Assembly (NCBI GenBank): GCA_023228745.1
Contig: JALOAP010000035.1
Coordinates: forward strand, 1-13,969
DNA from: Dehalococcoidia bacterium
Lineage (GTDB): Bacteria > Chloroflexota > Dehalococcoidia > Tepidiformales > Tepidiformaceae
Direction: 5' to 3'
Length of the DNA stretch: 13,969 nucleotides
The notes beneath the pieces were generated by a model. The model saw nothing but the letters and a program-made list of their open reading frames with translations. It ran no database searches and was not told the origin of the DNA. This document shows, piece by piece, positions 8,544-13,969 of this stretch (the first letter of the stretch is position 1; each line of letters begins with the position of its first letter). The position numbers were made by a program, and so were the translations under genes.

Positions 8544-8833
8544 AAATTAATCTTCACTATGCAATTTGATTTTCATAACTGCATTTTCTTTGTGGGAAAG
8601 CAAGATTGCACTCTTTGACAAAGCTTTGGTTTCAGCGTTGGCTTGTGGGGCTTTGGCAATGTGTGCAATGTGGGTCGGCAATTTCAAAATTTTTGTGCGG
8701 TGGGTCAAAAAATTAAAACACTTTTGGGTCGGCAATGAGTGTCGGGTTATTTGTTTGTCAGTTTCGTTTTTCATTTCAAGTTTAATATTCCATTTTCATT
8801 GTCAATTTGCTGTGTCGTTGTTTTTTTCCGCTT
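8544..8833. other. Non-coding 5' leader of the defence cassette
   Basis: About 290 bases between the cassette boundary and radC. It holds the right copy of the 53-base repeat (8611-8663), the 12-mer TGGGTCGGCAAT twice (8671-8682 and 8725-8736) with a further TGGGTC at 8701, and CAAGTTTAATAT (8777-8788), the inverse of a 12-mer at the other end. A 75-codon open frame here is A/C-rich, has no start signal and is probably chance. The operon promoter must lie here or in the boundary region, but I could not pick a convincing -10 or a Bacteroidetes TAnnTTTG box. Confidence 0.55.
8611..8663 (+). repeat. 53-base direct repeat, right copy
   Basis: Partner of 346-398, same orientation, 48 of 53 bases identical. 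It sits 68 bases upstream of the radC start. The conserved ends are CTCTTTGACAAAGCTTTGG and GGGGCTTTGGCAATGTG, with the five differences clustered between them. Confidence 0.85.
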
Positions 8834-8927
8834 GTGCATAACGTATTTTTCACGCAATAATATTGCGTATAATGGTTTAAATGTATAAAATAGATGCGTG
8901 ATAACCTAAATATATAGGGGTATTGAT
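8834..8927 (-). other. Putative attI-like site and recombinase leader
   Basis: On the minus strand GTTATGCAC (8842-8834) marks the point where composition changes and the cassette begins. It lies 86 bases from the recombinase ATG, the place attI occupies in integrons. The interval also holds a perfect palindrome (8852-8868) and a TATAAT box. GCATAA with the following CGTATT matches the XerC arm and centre of Escherichia coli dif at 8 of 11 and 4 of 6 positions, and 8862-8872 matches the same arm at 8 of 11. The XerD arms match poorly. Extent and identity as attI are inference from position. Confidence 0.45.
8852..8873 (+). promoter_or_regulatory. Recombinase promoter -10 overlapping an operator-like palindrome
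   Basis: ACGCAATA and TATTGCGT form a perfect 8-bp inverted repeat around a single A (8852-8868). The perfect -10 hexamer TATAAT (8868-8873) starts at its last base, so the palindrome fills the -35/-10 spacer; no good -35 is visible. This fits a repressor operator on the recombinase gene, or a recombinase-binding dyad that also gives autoregulation. It does not match the LexA consensus of proteobacterial integrons. Confidence 0.5.
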
Positions 8928-9782
8928 ATGAAACGCAACGAGTTGATCGTGAAATTCCAAAAAGAGCTGACGATCCGCAACTACAGTCCGAATACCCAGC
9001 GAGCATATTTAAGCGGGCTACAGCGTTTTCTGGAGTTTTACGATCGGAATCATCCGGATTCGATTTCCGGGGATTTTCTGAAGAATTATCTGCTTTTTCT
9101 GAAAGAGGATCGTCATTATTCATACTCGTCATTGAAACACGCCCTGGCAACGCTCCGTTTTTTATATGAGATTGTTCTCGACCAAAAAGTCAATTTCGAC
9201 TTCGATCTGAAAATCAGAAAAACTTATCCATTGCCGGAAGTGCTGTCCGTTCCGGAAGTCAGGAGCCTTTTTGAGAAAACTCTGAATCTGAAGCACAAGA
9301 CGATCCTGATGACAATCTATGCCTGCGGTTTGCGAATTTCCGAAGCCGTCAATTTGCGGGTCAGCGACATAGATTCGGAAAGGATGTTGGTGCGGATTGC
9401 GCAGGGTAAGGGACGCAAGGACCGCCTGGTGATTTTGCCGGCAAATCTGTTGATTGTGCTGAGGCGCTATTGCCATGAATATCATCCGGAAGAATTTCTT
9501 TTCGAAGGGACGAAAGGCGGTCAATATTCCACGCGCAGTATTCAGGCGCTATTCAGGCGGGCTGTCAAATATGCGAAAATCCGGAAGAAGGTTTCAGTTC
9601 ACTCCCTGCGGCATAGTTTTGCCACCCATCTGTTGGATCAGGGTACGGATATTCGCTACATTCAGGAATTGCTCGGGCATAAGCATCTTTCCACGACCCA
9701 GATTTACACTCATATCAGCAATTATAATCTGCAGAAAATCAAAAGTCCGTTCGATGCAAATGAGTTTCAATCGCTCGTTTAG
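8928..9782 (+). CDS. Tyrosine recombinase, Xer/integron-integrase-like, short form
   Basis: This 284-residue site-specific recombinase has an N-terminal SAM-like core-binding domain (about 1-85) and a C-terminal catalytic domain. All catalytic residues are present: R136 in YACGLRISE, K161 in GKGRKDR, H225 and R228 in HSLRHSFATH, H251 in LLGHKHLSTTQ, and nucleophile Y260 in IYTHIS. The tail KIKSPFD resembles the end of IntI proteins (RSPLDAL). Between GKGRKDR and HSLRH there are only about 58 residues, so the roughly 35-40-residue insertion that defines IntI is absent and length is that of XerC/XerD. The start is supported by AGGGG (8916-8920), 7 bases before ATG. It is divergent from the defence operon and placed like intI beside its attI. 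It could instead be an unrelated Xer-type integrase next to an island. Confidence 0.93.
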   Translation: MKRNELIVKFQKELTIRNYSPNTQRAYLSGLQRFLEFYDRNHPDSISGDFLKNYLLFLKEDRHYSYSSLKHALATLRFLYEIVLDQKVNFDFDLKIRKTYPLPEVLSVPEVRSLFEKTLNLKHKTILMTIYACGLRISEAVNLRVSDIDSERMLVRIAQGKGRKDRLVILPANLLIVLRRYCHEYHPEEFLFEGTKGGQYSTRSIQALFRRAVKYAKIRKKVSVHSLRHSFATHLLDQGTDIRYIQELLGHKHLSTTQIYTHISNYNLQKIKSPFDANEFQSLV

Positions 9783-9945
9783 CTAATAACCGGGAATAGT
9801 GCGCGAATAATTACCATTTTTTTCAGCTAAAGATGACCATCGTTTCAGTCGCATCTGAGAACTAAACTGAACATAATTATCAATCCCCAATTTAAGTGTC
9901 TGAAGGCTTCCTGACAGGGCTGATTTTCATGCAGTTCAAGTGTAA

Positions 9946-11226
9946 TCATTCAAACAGTTTCAGATCGACGGCTTCGCCCAATATTTTATGTCCCATCTGG
10001 CTCGGATGCAGGTAGTCGCCGTCGTGCAATCCGTCCCTGATATTCGAAGGCTCGGCGGGATTGCGCGTTGCCTGATCGAGATCGATCACCGCATCGAAGC
10101 GCCCGCTGGCGCGAATCCATTCGTTGACCATAGTGCGAGCCTTTTCACGAAAGTCCTTATAGTAAAATGATTTTCCAATAGGGGTAATAGTCGCACCGTA
10201 AACCAGCAGACCGGCGGCGTGCGCGTCGTCAATGATTTTACCGAAAGCCTGTATCAGATCCTGAGCAACCTGCATAGCCGCCGGCTCGTCGGGAGTCTGA
10301 CCGATATCATTTACCCCTTCGAAAACGATCAGCCAGCGCACTCCGAACTGTCTGAGAACATCACGCTCAAAGCGCTCTAGTGCGGAAGGCCCGAGGCATT
10401 CGCGCAGGACGCAATTGCCGCCAATCCCCAGGTTGAGAACGCCCACCTGTTGGGTAGCGGGATTGTTCAGCAGACGCTCGGCCAGAATATCCGGCCAGCG
10501 ATTCTGCTGGTTGGTGCCACTGCCCCGTCCGTCGGTGATAGAATTGCCGAGAATCGCAATCGCCGCCGCGGATGGTGGCGCTTTGACATCAATCCCGTTA
10601 ATGATATACCAGTGATCGGTCTTGATCGAACCTTTAAAATCAATTGACGAAATCTGATTGCCGGCGAGCAGGTAGGAGGTAGTGCGCGAGCCAGGATGAC
10701 CGGTCACGTCCGGTGAAGTCTGACCAAAGTAAATTGTGATCGCAAGTTGCATACGCGGTCGCAGAGCGAAAGCGATCGGATCGGAAGTAATCGCGCCTCC
10801 CGGTTGCATGGTGACTGTCGATATTTTGTTGAATTTCAATTCCTTGATTGTATCCGCGTCGATTATGCCGCCGCCTGTTGAAACGGCGATCTGGACCGCT
10901 TTCATTGTCACCGGACCGGAGCTGAACTCATTCGAGAATTTCAACCGCAGAGTGTCACCGCCAATTGAAACGCAAACCACCTGCCGCAAAGTGTTATTAC
11001 TAAGACCCGGTTTGGGCGGCAGATTATGCGGCTCCACCAATTGCGGCGCAGTGCTCCAGGTGCCAACCCAGACCTCCTCTGAGTTTTTCGGTTTGGACTT
11101 TCCCATCACATTGGAAGTAACAAACGCGAAAATAATAAATGTACCCAACAATATTCTCCGCATCAGGCGCGCTGAGAATGGAGAGTGGAAAGTGTAATTA
11201 GGCAAATTAGTCGTTTCGTAAATCAT
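9946..11226 (-). CDS. Secreted SGNH/GDSL-family hydrolase
   Basis: This 426-residue esterase-like protein probably acts in the periplasm or outside the cell. Residues 22-42 (MRRILLGTFIIFAFVTSNV...) look like a signal peptide. A beta-rich N-terminal domain starting WVGTWSTAPQ (about 53-215) precedes the SGNH domain: block I GNSITDG with S229, block II GIGGN (267-271), block III GVNDIG with N306, and block V DYLHPS with D404 and H407. All catalytic positions are intact; substrate unknown. ATG at 11226 is preferred because AGGA lies nine bases upstream, although it leaves 21 residues before the hydrophobic segment; M22 has no ribosome site. Transcription converges with the recombinase gene. The 163 bases between them contain no gene, only a small CCTG-A-CAGG inverted repeat near 9910. 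Confidence 0.9.
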   Translation of the reverse strand: MIYETTNLPNYTFHSPFSARLMRRILLGTFIIFAFVTSNVMGKSKPKNSEEVWVGTWSTAPQLVEPHNLPPKPGLSNNTLRQVVCVSIGGDTLRLKFSNEFSSGPVTMKAVQIAVSTGGGIIDADTIKELKFNKISTVTMQPGGAITSDPIAFALRPRMQLAITIYFGQTSPDVTGHPGSRTTSYLLAGNQISSIDFKGSIKTDHWYIINGIDVKAPPSAAAIAILGNSITDGRGSGTNQQNRWPDILAERLLNNPATQQVGVLNLGIGGNCVLRECLGPSALERFERDVLRQFGVRWLIVFEGVNDIGQTPDEPAAMQVAQDLIQAFGKIIDDAHAAGLLVYGATITPIGKSFYYKDFREKARTMVNEWIRASGRFDAVIDLDQATRNPAEPSNIRDGLHDGDYLHPSQMGHKILGEAVDLKLFE

Positions 11227-11317
11227 GGTAAATCGTCCTATGTTTTTGTTGATGATTGAATTTTAATTACAGGTTCTTACCAAGCCCGCCACATCGCACC
11301 GGCGGTGTAGCCTAAAT

Positions 11318-11920
11318 CTATCCCGGCAAGCTAGATCCCACAACCTGCGTCATAACAATTTTTTCGGGCTCCTTCAATCCCATAACTTTATGCAGTTTTT
11401 CCCGGTTGACCAAGCCAAGTACGACGGTATTCAATTTCGCCGCCGCACAGTACAGGTAAACATTCTGACTAATGAAACCGGCATCCACGCCCGATATAAA
11501 CCAGCGCTGGTAATTATTCCTGAAAAAGATACTCGTCATTCGGGAATAATCGGTAACGTAAATGAGCCCGAGCGGAGCGGAATGCATCATTTTTTGAGTG
11601 CCGCTATTCGCGCGGATGTCCTTAGTCAGAATCTGTACCAATTGGTGTTCTTTTTCAGCAAAAAGGAAAAGACCATCCTGCCTGGCGACATATATTTTGA
11701 TTTCCTGCGAATTACAGGCTGACGGAGCGGTTCTTTTACTTTTGCTTTGTTTTGTTTCTGGTTTGGTAATTCCGCAGGCCGCCCAGAGCAGATTTGAGAT
11801 ATCCTGTTCAGAAAGAGGTTTATCCGACCACTTCCTTTTTGAACGGCGTTCCGCGAGAGCTTGCATCAGCGGGAAGGTGAGGTCTTTTCGAGGTGCGGGT
11901 AATTTTATCGAGTATCCCAT
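11318..11920 (-). CDS. SagB-type nitroreductase-family oxidoreductase
   Basis: This 200-residue protein belongs to the flavin-dependent nitroreductase fold. Seen: the N-terminal RRSKRKWSDKPLS element (25-37) that contacts FMN phosphate in this family, LLWAACGIT (44-52) and the SAPLGLIYVTDYSR segment (113-126). Further on come a helical DAGFISQNVYLYCAAAKLNTVVLG stretch of the SagB/ThcOx type and a final KIVMTQVVGSS strand. No signal peptide is obvious. The physiological substrate cannot be told; SagB proteins proper oxidise azolines in peptide maturation, but no partner cyclodehydratase or precursor gene is present. No clear Shine-Dalgarno site; TATAAT on the minus strand at 11938-11933 would give a very short leader. 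It is separated by 91 bases from the hydrolase gene. Confidence 0.88.
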   Translation of the reverse strand: MGYSIKLPAPRKDLTFPLMQALAERRSKRKWSDKPLSEQDISNLLWAACGITKPETKQSKSKRTAPSACNSQEIKIYVARQDGLFLFAEKEHQLVQILTKDIRANSGTQKMMHSAPLGLIYVTDYSRMTSIFFRNNYQRWFISGVDAGFISQNVYLYCAAAKLNTVVLGLVNREKLHKVMGLKEPEKIVMTQVVGSSLPG

Positions 11921-12016
11921 AAATCAATTTGGATTATAATTTGATACATTACTTGTATAATTGCGGTGGAGAAGAATGGGGCTGATTTTTTCTTTTCCGG
12001 AATCGCATATTACTCA

Positions 12017-12490
12017 TTATTCAAGGAGTTTGAAGGCTTTCTCTTTCGCAAGTCGGGCGGACATCACCAGTTCGCGGATTTCGGTCGGCAATTGAGCGTT
12101 TTGCCAATTTCGTTCGGCTTCGATTGATTGACCGGCGAGTTGCCTGGCTTTCAGGGCATAGAGAGCCGGACCGAGCGCATGGTCTGCCATGTGAGCCGTT
12201 GCAACGGCATGACCGACCGCCCGGGCGACCGCGACGGAGACCGGATTGATGGATGCCCTGGCAACCGCAATTGCAGCAAAAGCCGCCTGGCGGGCTTCTC
12301 CCACTGTCGCCTTGCCGCGTTGCCATTTACGGGCTATCTCTAAAGCCTGCTCAAGGAGCGGATCAGTCTTATCACCATAGAGTGGCAAAATATGCCGGGC
12401 GCAAACGCAAGCCCATTGCATCAGCTGGCGGTGTTGTTCCTTTTTAAGAGGACCGCCGCGGTGTTCGGCTACGAAACGTTTATCGCGCAT
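12017..12490 (-). CDS. Imm5-like putative immunity protein
   Basis: This 157-residue, strongly helical, alanine-rich protein shows ALEIARKWQRGKATVGEARQ (50-69), AAFAAIAVARA (69-79) and ARAVGHAVATAHMADHALGP (88-107). This pattern, with repeated A-x-x-x-A and conserved H in GHAVATAH, is what I recognise as the Imm5-type putative immunity protein. In polymorphic toxin systems such proteins neutralise a cognate toxin, but no toxin, RHS or secretion gene is visible. It starts 14 bases after the stop of the lipoprotein-like gene, so the two are probably cotranscribed; no Shine-Dalgarno site is seen. The family is also common as a single gene with unknown function, so immunity is not shown here. Confidence 0.7.
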   Translation of the reverse strand: MRDKRFVAEHRGGPLKKEQHRQLMQWACVCARHILPLYGDKTDPLLEQALEIARKWQRGKATVGEARQAAFAAIAVARASINPVSVAVARAVGHAVATAHMADHALGPALYALKARQLAGQSIEAERNWQNAQLPTEIRELVMSARLAKEKAFKLLE

Positions 12491-12504
12491 TTATAAATCT
12501 AAAT

Positions 12505-13614
12505 TCAATCGGCGATATCGTACTCGACGTCGAATCCGAGAGTTTTAATCGGACACAGCTGTTTGCCGAGGGAAGTCTCGATGTCTATATCCGAAAACCG
12601 TATTTTACCGGTTTCGGCAGGTACGATATTGTTACTGTACATAAGCCCAAAAGTGCCTGATTGACCGGGATCCAAATTGAAAATTACAGATATTGTAAAG
12701 CCGATGATATCATCGGCGACCCGTCCGAATCCGCCACCGGCTTCGGCGGTGGAAGATTTCCCGAAAGTGCTTAAACCGATATCGCCATTTAGAAAATGGC
12801 TGTCCAGATCCCGGGTAAATTTGATTGTTATATGTGATAAAGTGTCACTGGAGGGGCCAATTCCGGCGTCGCCAAATACCCAGAAGAAAATATTTTCCTG
12901 GCGGGTGTCAAACAGTGCGATTGTATAGGTATGTTTAGTCGGGTTGGTCGGATCGGATGGATCGACATTGACTTTATCATAAATGAATTTCCAGTTCGCC
13001 TCACCCTCTTTTTTAATAATGACATCCTTATCCCGGTAATTTCCCGAATTGTTGCAATACCATCTGATACGGAAATCCTCGAGCTTGAACTCATAATAGA
13101 CTATCTGCGAGATCATTCCCCAAAAACGGTCGTCCTTGCCAACATCCAGAGTGTCCAGAGTTATCATAGTCGGATTATCCAGACTAACCACCATTGGATT
13201 GTCGGTCGATTCATTATAGGCGACAATCGCATTGGCTGAATACTCCTCGTATTGTTCCTGATCGATCGGCACAAACTGATAACCAGTCAACTGCTCGGCA
13301 GTTGCATTCTCCATAATTGCCTGGGCGTCAGCCTTACTCGGGAAAATGACTTTCGATAGAGCAACGATGGCTTCATCCGGTCCGATATAATTCGCAGTAC
13401 CGTTATTGATTTTGGATAGAATCCTAGCCGATTCAGTGCAGTAATTAATCCGGGCGACTGGCTGTCCGCCTCCTCTTTTAATCTGATATTGAACCCCTTC
13501 GAAATCATATTTCTTCTCACAGTTTGTCAGCGTGACAAGGGCAATCACCATAAACAAATTAAGGATTTCTCTGAAGGTGTTTTTCAAAGTTGAAAATGCG
13601 TTAGAAGCCGGCAT
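12505..13614 (-). CDS. Secreted lipoprotein-like protein of unknown function
   Basis: I chose the ATG at 13614, giving 369 residues, because GGAGG (13623-13619) lies four bases upstream; the longer frame starting at 13653 would put that ribosome site inside the coding region. Residues 14-31 form a hydrophobic signal (FREILNLFMVIALVTLTN) followed by C32. LTNC resembles a lipobox, but Asn at -1 is atypical. No domain is recognised in the mature part, which is mostly beta-like and acidic, with DFRIRWYCNNSGNYRDKDV around the middle and a C-terminal stretch rich in D and I (FSDIDIET, FDVEYDIAD). It probably sits at the outer membrane or periplasm. The Imm5-like gene follows after 14 bases. Confidence 0.8.
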   Translation of the reverse strand: MPASNAFSTLKNTFREILNLFMVIALVTLTNCEKKYDFEGVQYQIKRGGGQPVARINYCTESARILSKINNGTANYIGPDEAIVALSKVIFPSKADAQAIMENATAEQLTGYQFVPIDQEQYEEYSANAIVAYNESTDNPMVVSLDNPTMITLDTLDVGKDDRFWGMISQIVYYEFKLEDFRIRWYCNNSGNYRDKDVIIKKEGEANWKFIYDKVNVDPSDPTNPTKHTYTIALFDTRQENIFFWVFGDAGIGPSSDTLSHITIKFTRDLDSHFLNGDIGLSTFGKSSTAEAGGGFGRVADDIIGFTISVIFNLDPGQSGTFGLMYSNNIVPAETGKIRFSDIDIETSLGKQLCPIKTLGFDVEYDIAD

Positions 13615-13636
13615 AAGCCCTCCTTCTTTTTGGAAT

Positions 13637-13677
13637 AATTTTGAAATTTTCAAAATTGATCAAGCCATGATATTATA
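13637..13677 (-). promoter_or_regulatory. Promoter -10 and leader palindrome for the lipoprotein-Imm5 unit
   Basis: TATAAT reads on the minus strand at 13677-13672; no good -35 is visible. Downstream, between this box and the ribosome site, lies a perfect inverted repeat with 10-bp arms AATTTTGAAA and TTTCAAAATT around one T (13637-13657). In RNA it would be an AU-only-like weak hairpin just before GGAGG; as DNA it could be an operator. Confidence 0.45.
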
Positions 13678-13907
13678 AAGCATGCAAATCAAGCATCATA
13701 GTAAAGTGTTTGTTTAAAGAACAGCTGAATTTATCTGGTATTTTATCTCATTTCAAAGCCGTTTCTTTTCAGGAAAAACGGGGTTGTAGTTGTTACCCTC
13801 GACGCTTTCGGTGGGAATATCCGAGTGATCATGAGCATTTTCATTTTTCTGGCTACCCGATTCCGGTAACCGATATTTAAAAATACTTAAGCGTACTTAT
13901 TTAAGGC
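13678..13907. other. Intergenic region without a recognised gene
   Basis: This 230-base stretch is AT-rich. It contains a hairpin-like CCGTTT...AAACGG near 13759-13782 with no adjoining T run, so it is not called a terminator. No open frame with gene-like composition was seen. Confidence 0.5.
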
Positions 13908-13969
13908 TTAGCTTTCGTCGTCCTTCTTGATTTCCACTTTGAATCCGCCAGCCCGGTATTTTTTGGGTA
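13908..13969 (-). CDS. C-terminal end of a gene entering from the right (partial)
   Basis: On the minus strand the last 62 bases read in one frame as 19 residues ending FKVEIKKDDES and a TAA at 13910-13908. The charged tail and GC-rich sequence, followed by AT-rich non-coding DNA, suggest a real C-terminus. A second frame stays open slightly longer, so the choice is tentative; no family can be named. Confidence 0.4.
   Translation of the reverse strand, partial: PKKYRAGGFKVEIKKDDES

Larger units (their letters stand above)
15..8841 (-). mobile_element. Integron-like gene cassette carrying a four-gene defence operon
   Basis: In the minus-strand reading this segment runs from the TT of GTTATGC at 8842-8836 to the G of GTTATAC at 15-9, the G/TT crossover used by integrons. 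Seen: GTTATGCAC at 156-164 and its exact complement GTGCATAAC at 8834-8842; base composition and Shine-Dalgarno use change at the right boundary; a tyrosine recombinase gene starts 86 bases beyond it and points away from the cargo. Known: integron cassettes end in attC, whose R'' box complements the first bases of the same cassette, and intI is divergent from the array. Inference: this is the first cassette of an array that continues left of the window. About 8.8 kb and four genes is very large for a cassette. An alternative is an island with short inverted ends mobilised in another way. Confidence 0.6.

Noticed and set aside
8547..8774. 75-codon open frame on the minus strand upstream of radC
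   Set aside because: It spans the second repeat copy in a frame unlike the first, has biased composition and no family resemblance; more likely leader DNA.
156..8842. DDE transposon with short terminal inverted repeats
   Set aside because: No transposase inside, and the flanking bases (ccgcct and gtattt) show no target duplication. The fold at 9-164 and adjoining recombinase fit a cassette better.
7848..9782. CRISPR adaptation or Cas4 locus suggested by the Cas4-like nuclease
   Set aside because: The nuclease is fused to a UvrD-type helicase, there is no cas1/cas2, and no spaced direct-repeat array was seen.
11270..11310. CCGCC/GGCGG hairpin downstream of the nitroreductase gene as terminator
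   Set aside because: No T run follows in the direction of transcription.
11318..11920. Ribosomally made peptide cluster around the SagB-like protein
   Set aside because: No precursor peptide, cyclodehydratase or transporter gene is present in the window.
13614..13653. Upstream ATG at 13653 as start of the lipoprotein-like gene
   Set aside because: The strong GGAGG at 13623-13619 is correctly spaced for the ATG at 13614 and would otherwise be internal.

Overview
The window has two unlike halves that meet at about 8842. Positions 1-8841 are AT-rich: hand-counted 60-base lines give about 40% GC, falling to 18-30% in the middle of the methyltransferase gene. The genes there have no recognisable Shine-Dalgarno sites and look like Bacteroidetes genes. 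Positions 8843-13969 are richer in GC (hand-counted lines 43-70%), and several genes there have clear Shine-Dalgarno sites (AGGGG, GGAGG, AGGA). The resident chromosome looks like a Gram-negative bacterium that I cannot place to phylum. The left half looks like imported DNA.

Left half, read on the minus strand: a tight four-gene operon of a RadC-like MPN protein, a UvrD/AddA-like helicase fused to a RecB/Cas4-like nuclease with four candidate Fe-S cysteines, a beta-class adenine-N6 DNA methyltransferase (Mod), and a superfamily 2 helicase-endonuclease (Res, resembling the BPTD_3080 family). Gaps between genes are 2, 9 and 2 bases. Together they look like a Type III-like restriction-modification module with an added helicase-nuclease and RadC, and so a phage or plasmid defence island.

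The operon lies in a segment with integron-cassette logic. On the minus strand the segment starts with GTTATGCAC (8842 to 8834), 86 bases from the start of a divergently transcribed tyrosine recombinase (8928-9782, plus strand). It ends in an attC-like element at 9-164. In that element, R and L boxes pair over 16 bp with one extrahelical base. The R'' box (GTGCATAAC) is exactly complementary to the segment's own first nine bases, while the outer R' core GTTATAC differs. That is expected if the outer core belongs to the next cassette to the left. The recombinase has all catalytic residues but is Xer-sized and lacks the insertion that defines IntI. The best reading is an integron-like capture system with a short Xer-type recombinase and an unusually large (about 8.8 kb) multigene defence cassette in first position.

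Right half after the recombinase, minus strand: a secreted SGNH/GDSL hydrolase, a SagB-type nitroreductase, and a two-gene unit of a lipoprotein-like unknown (start reassigned to 13614) followed by an Imm5-like protein. The last 62 bases probably hold the C-terminal end of another minus-strand gene. These look like ordinary resident chromosomal genes. No RNA genes or CRISPR arrays were seen.
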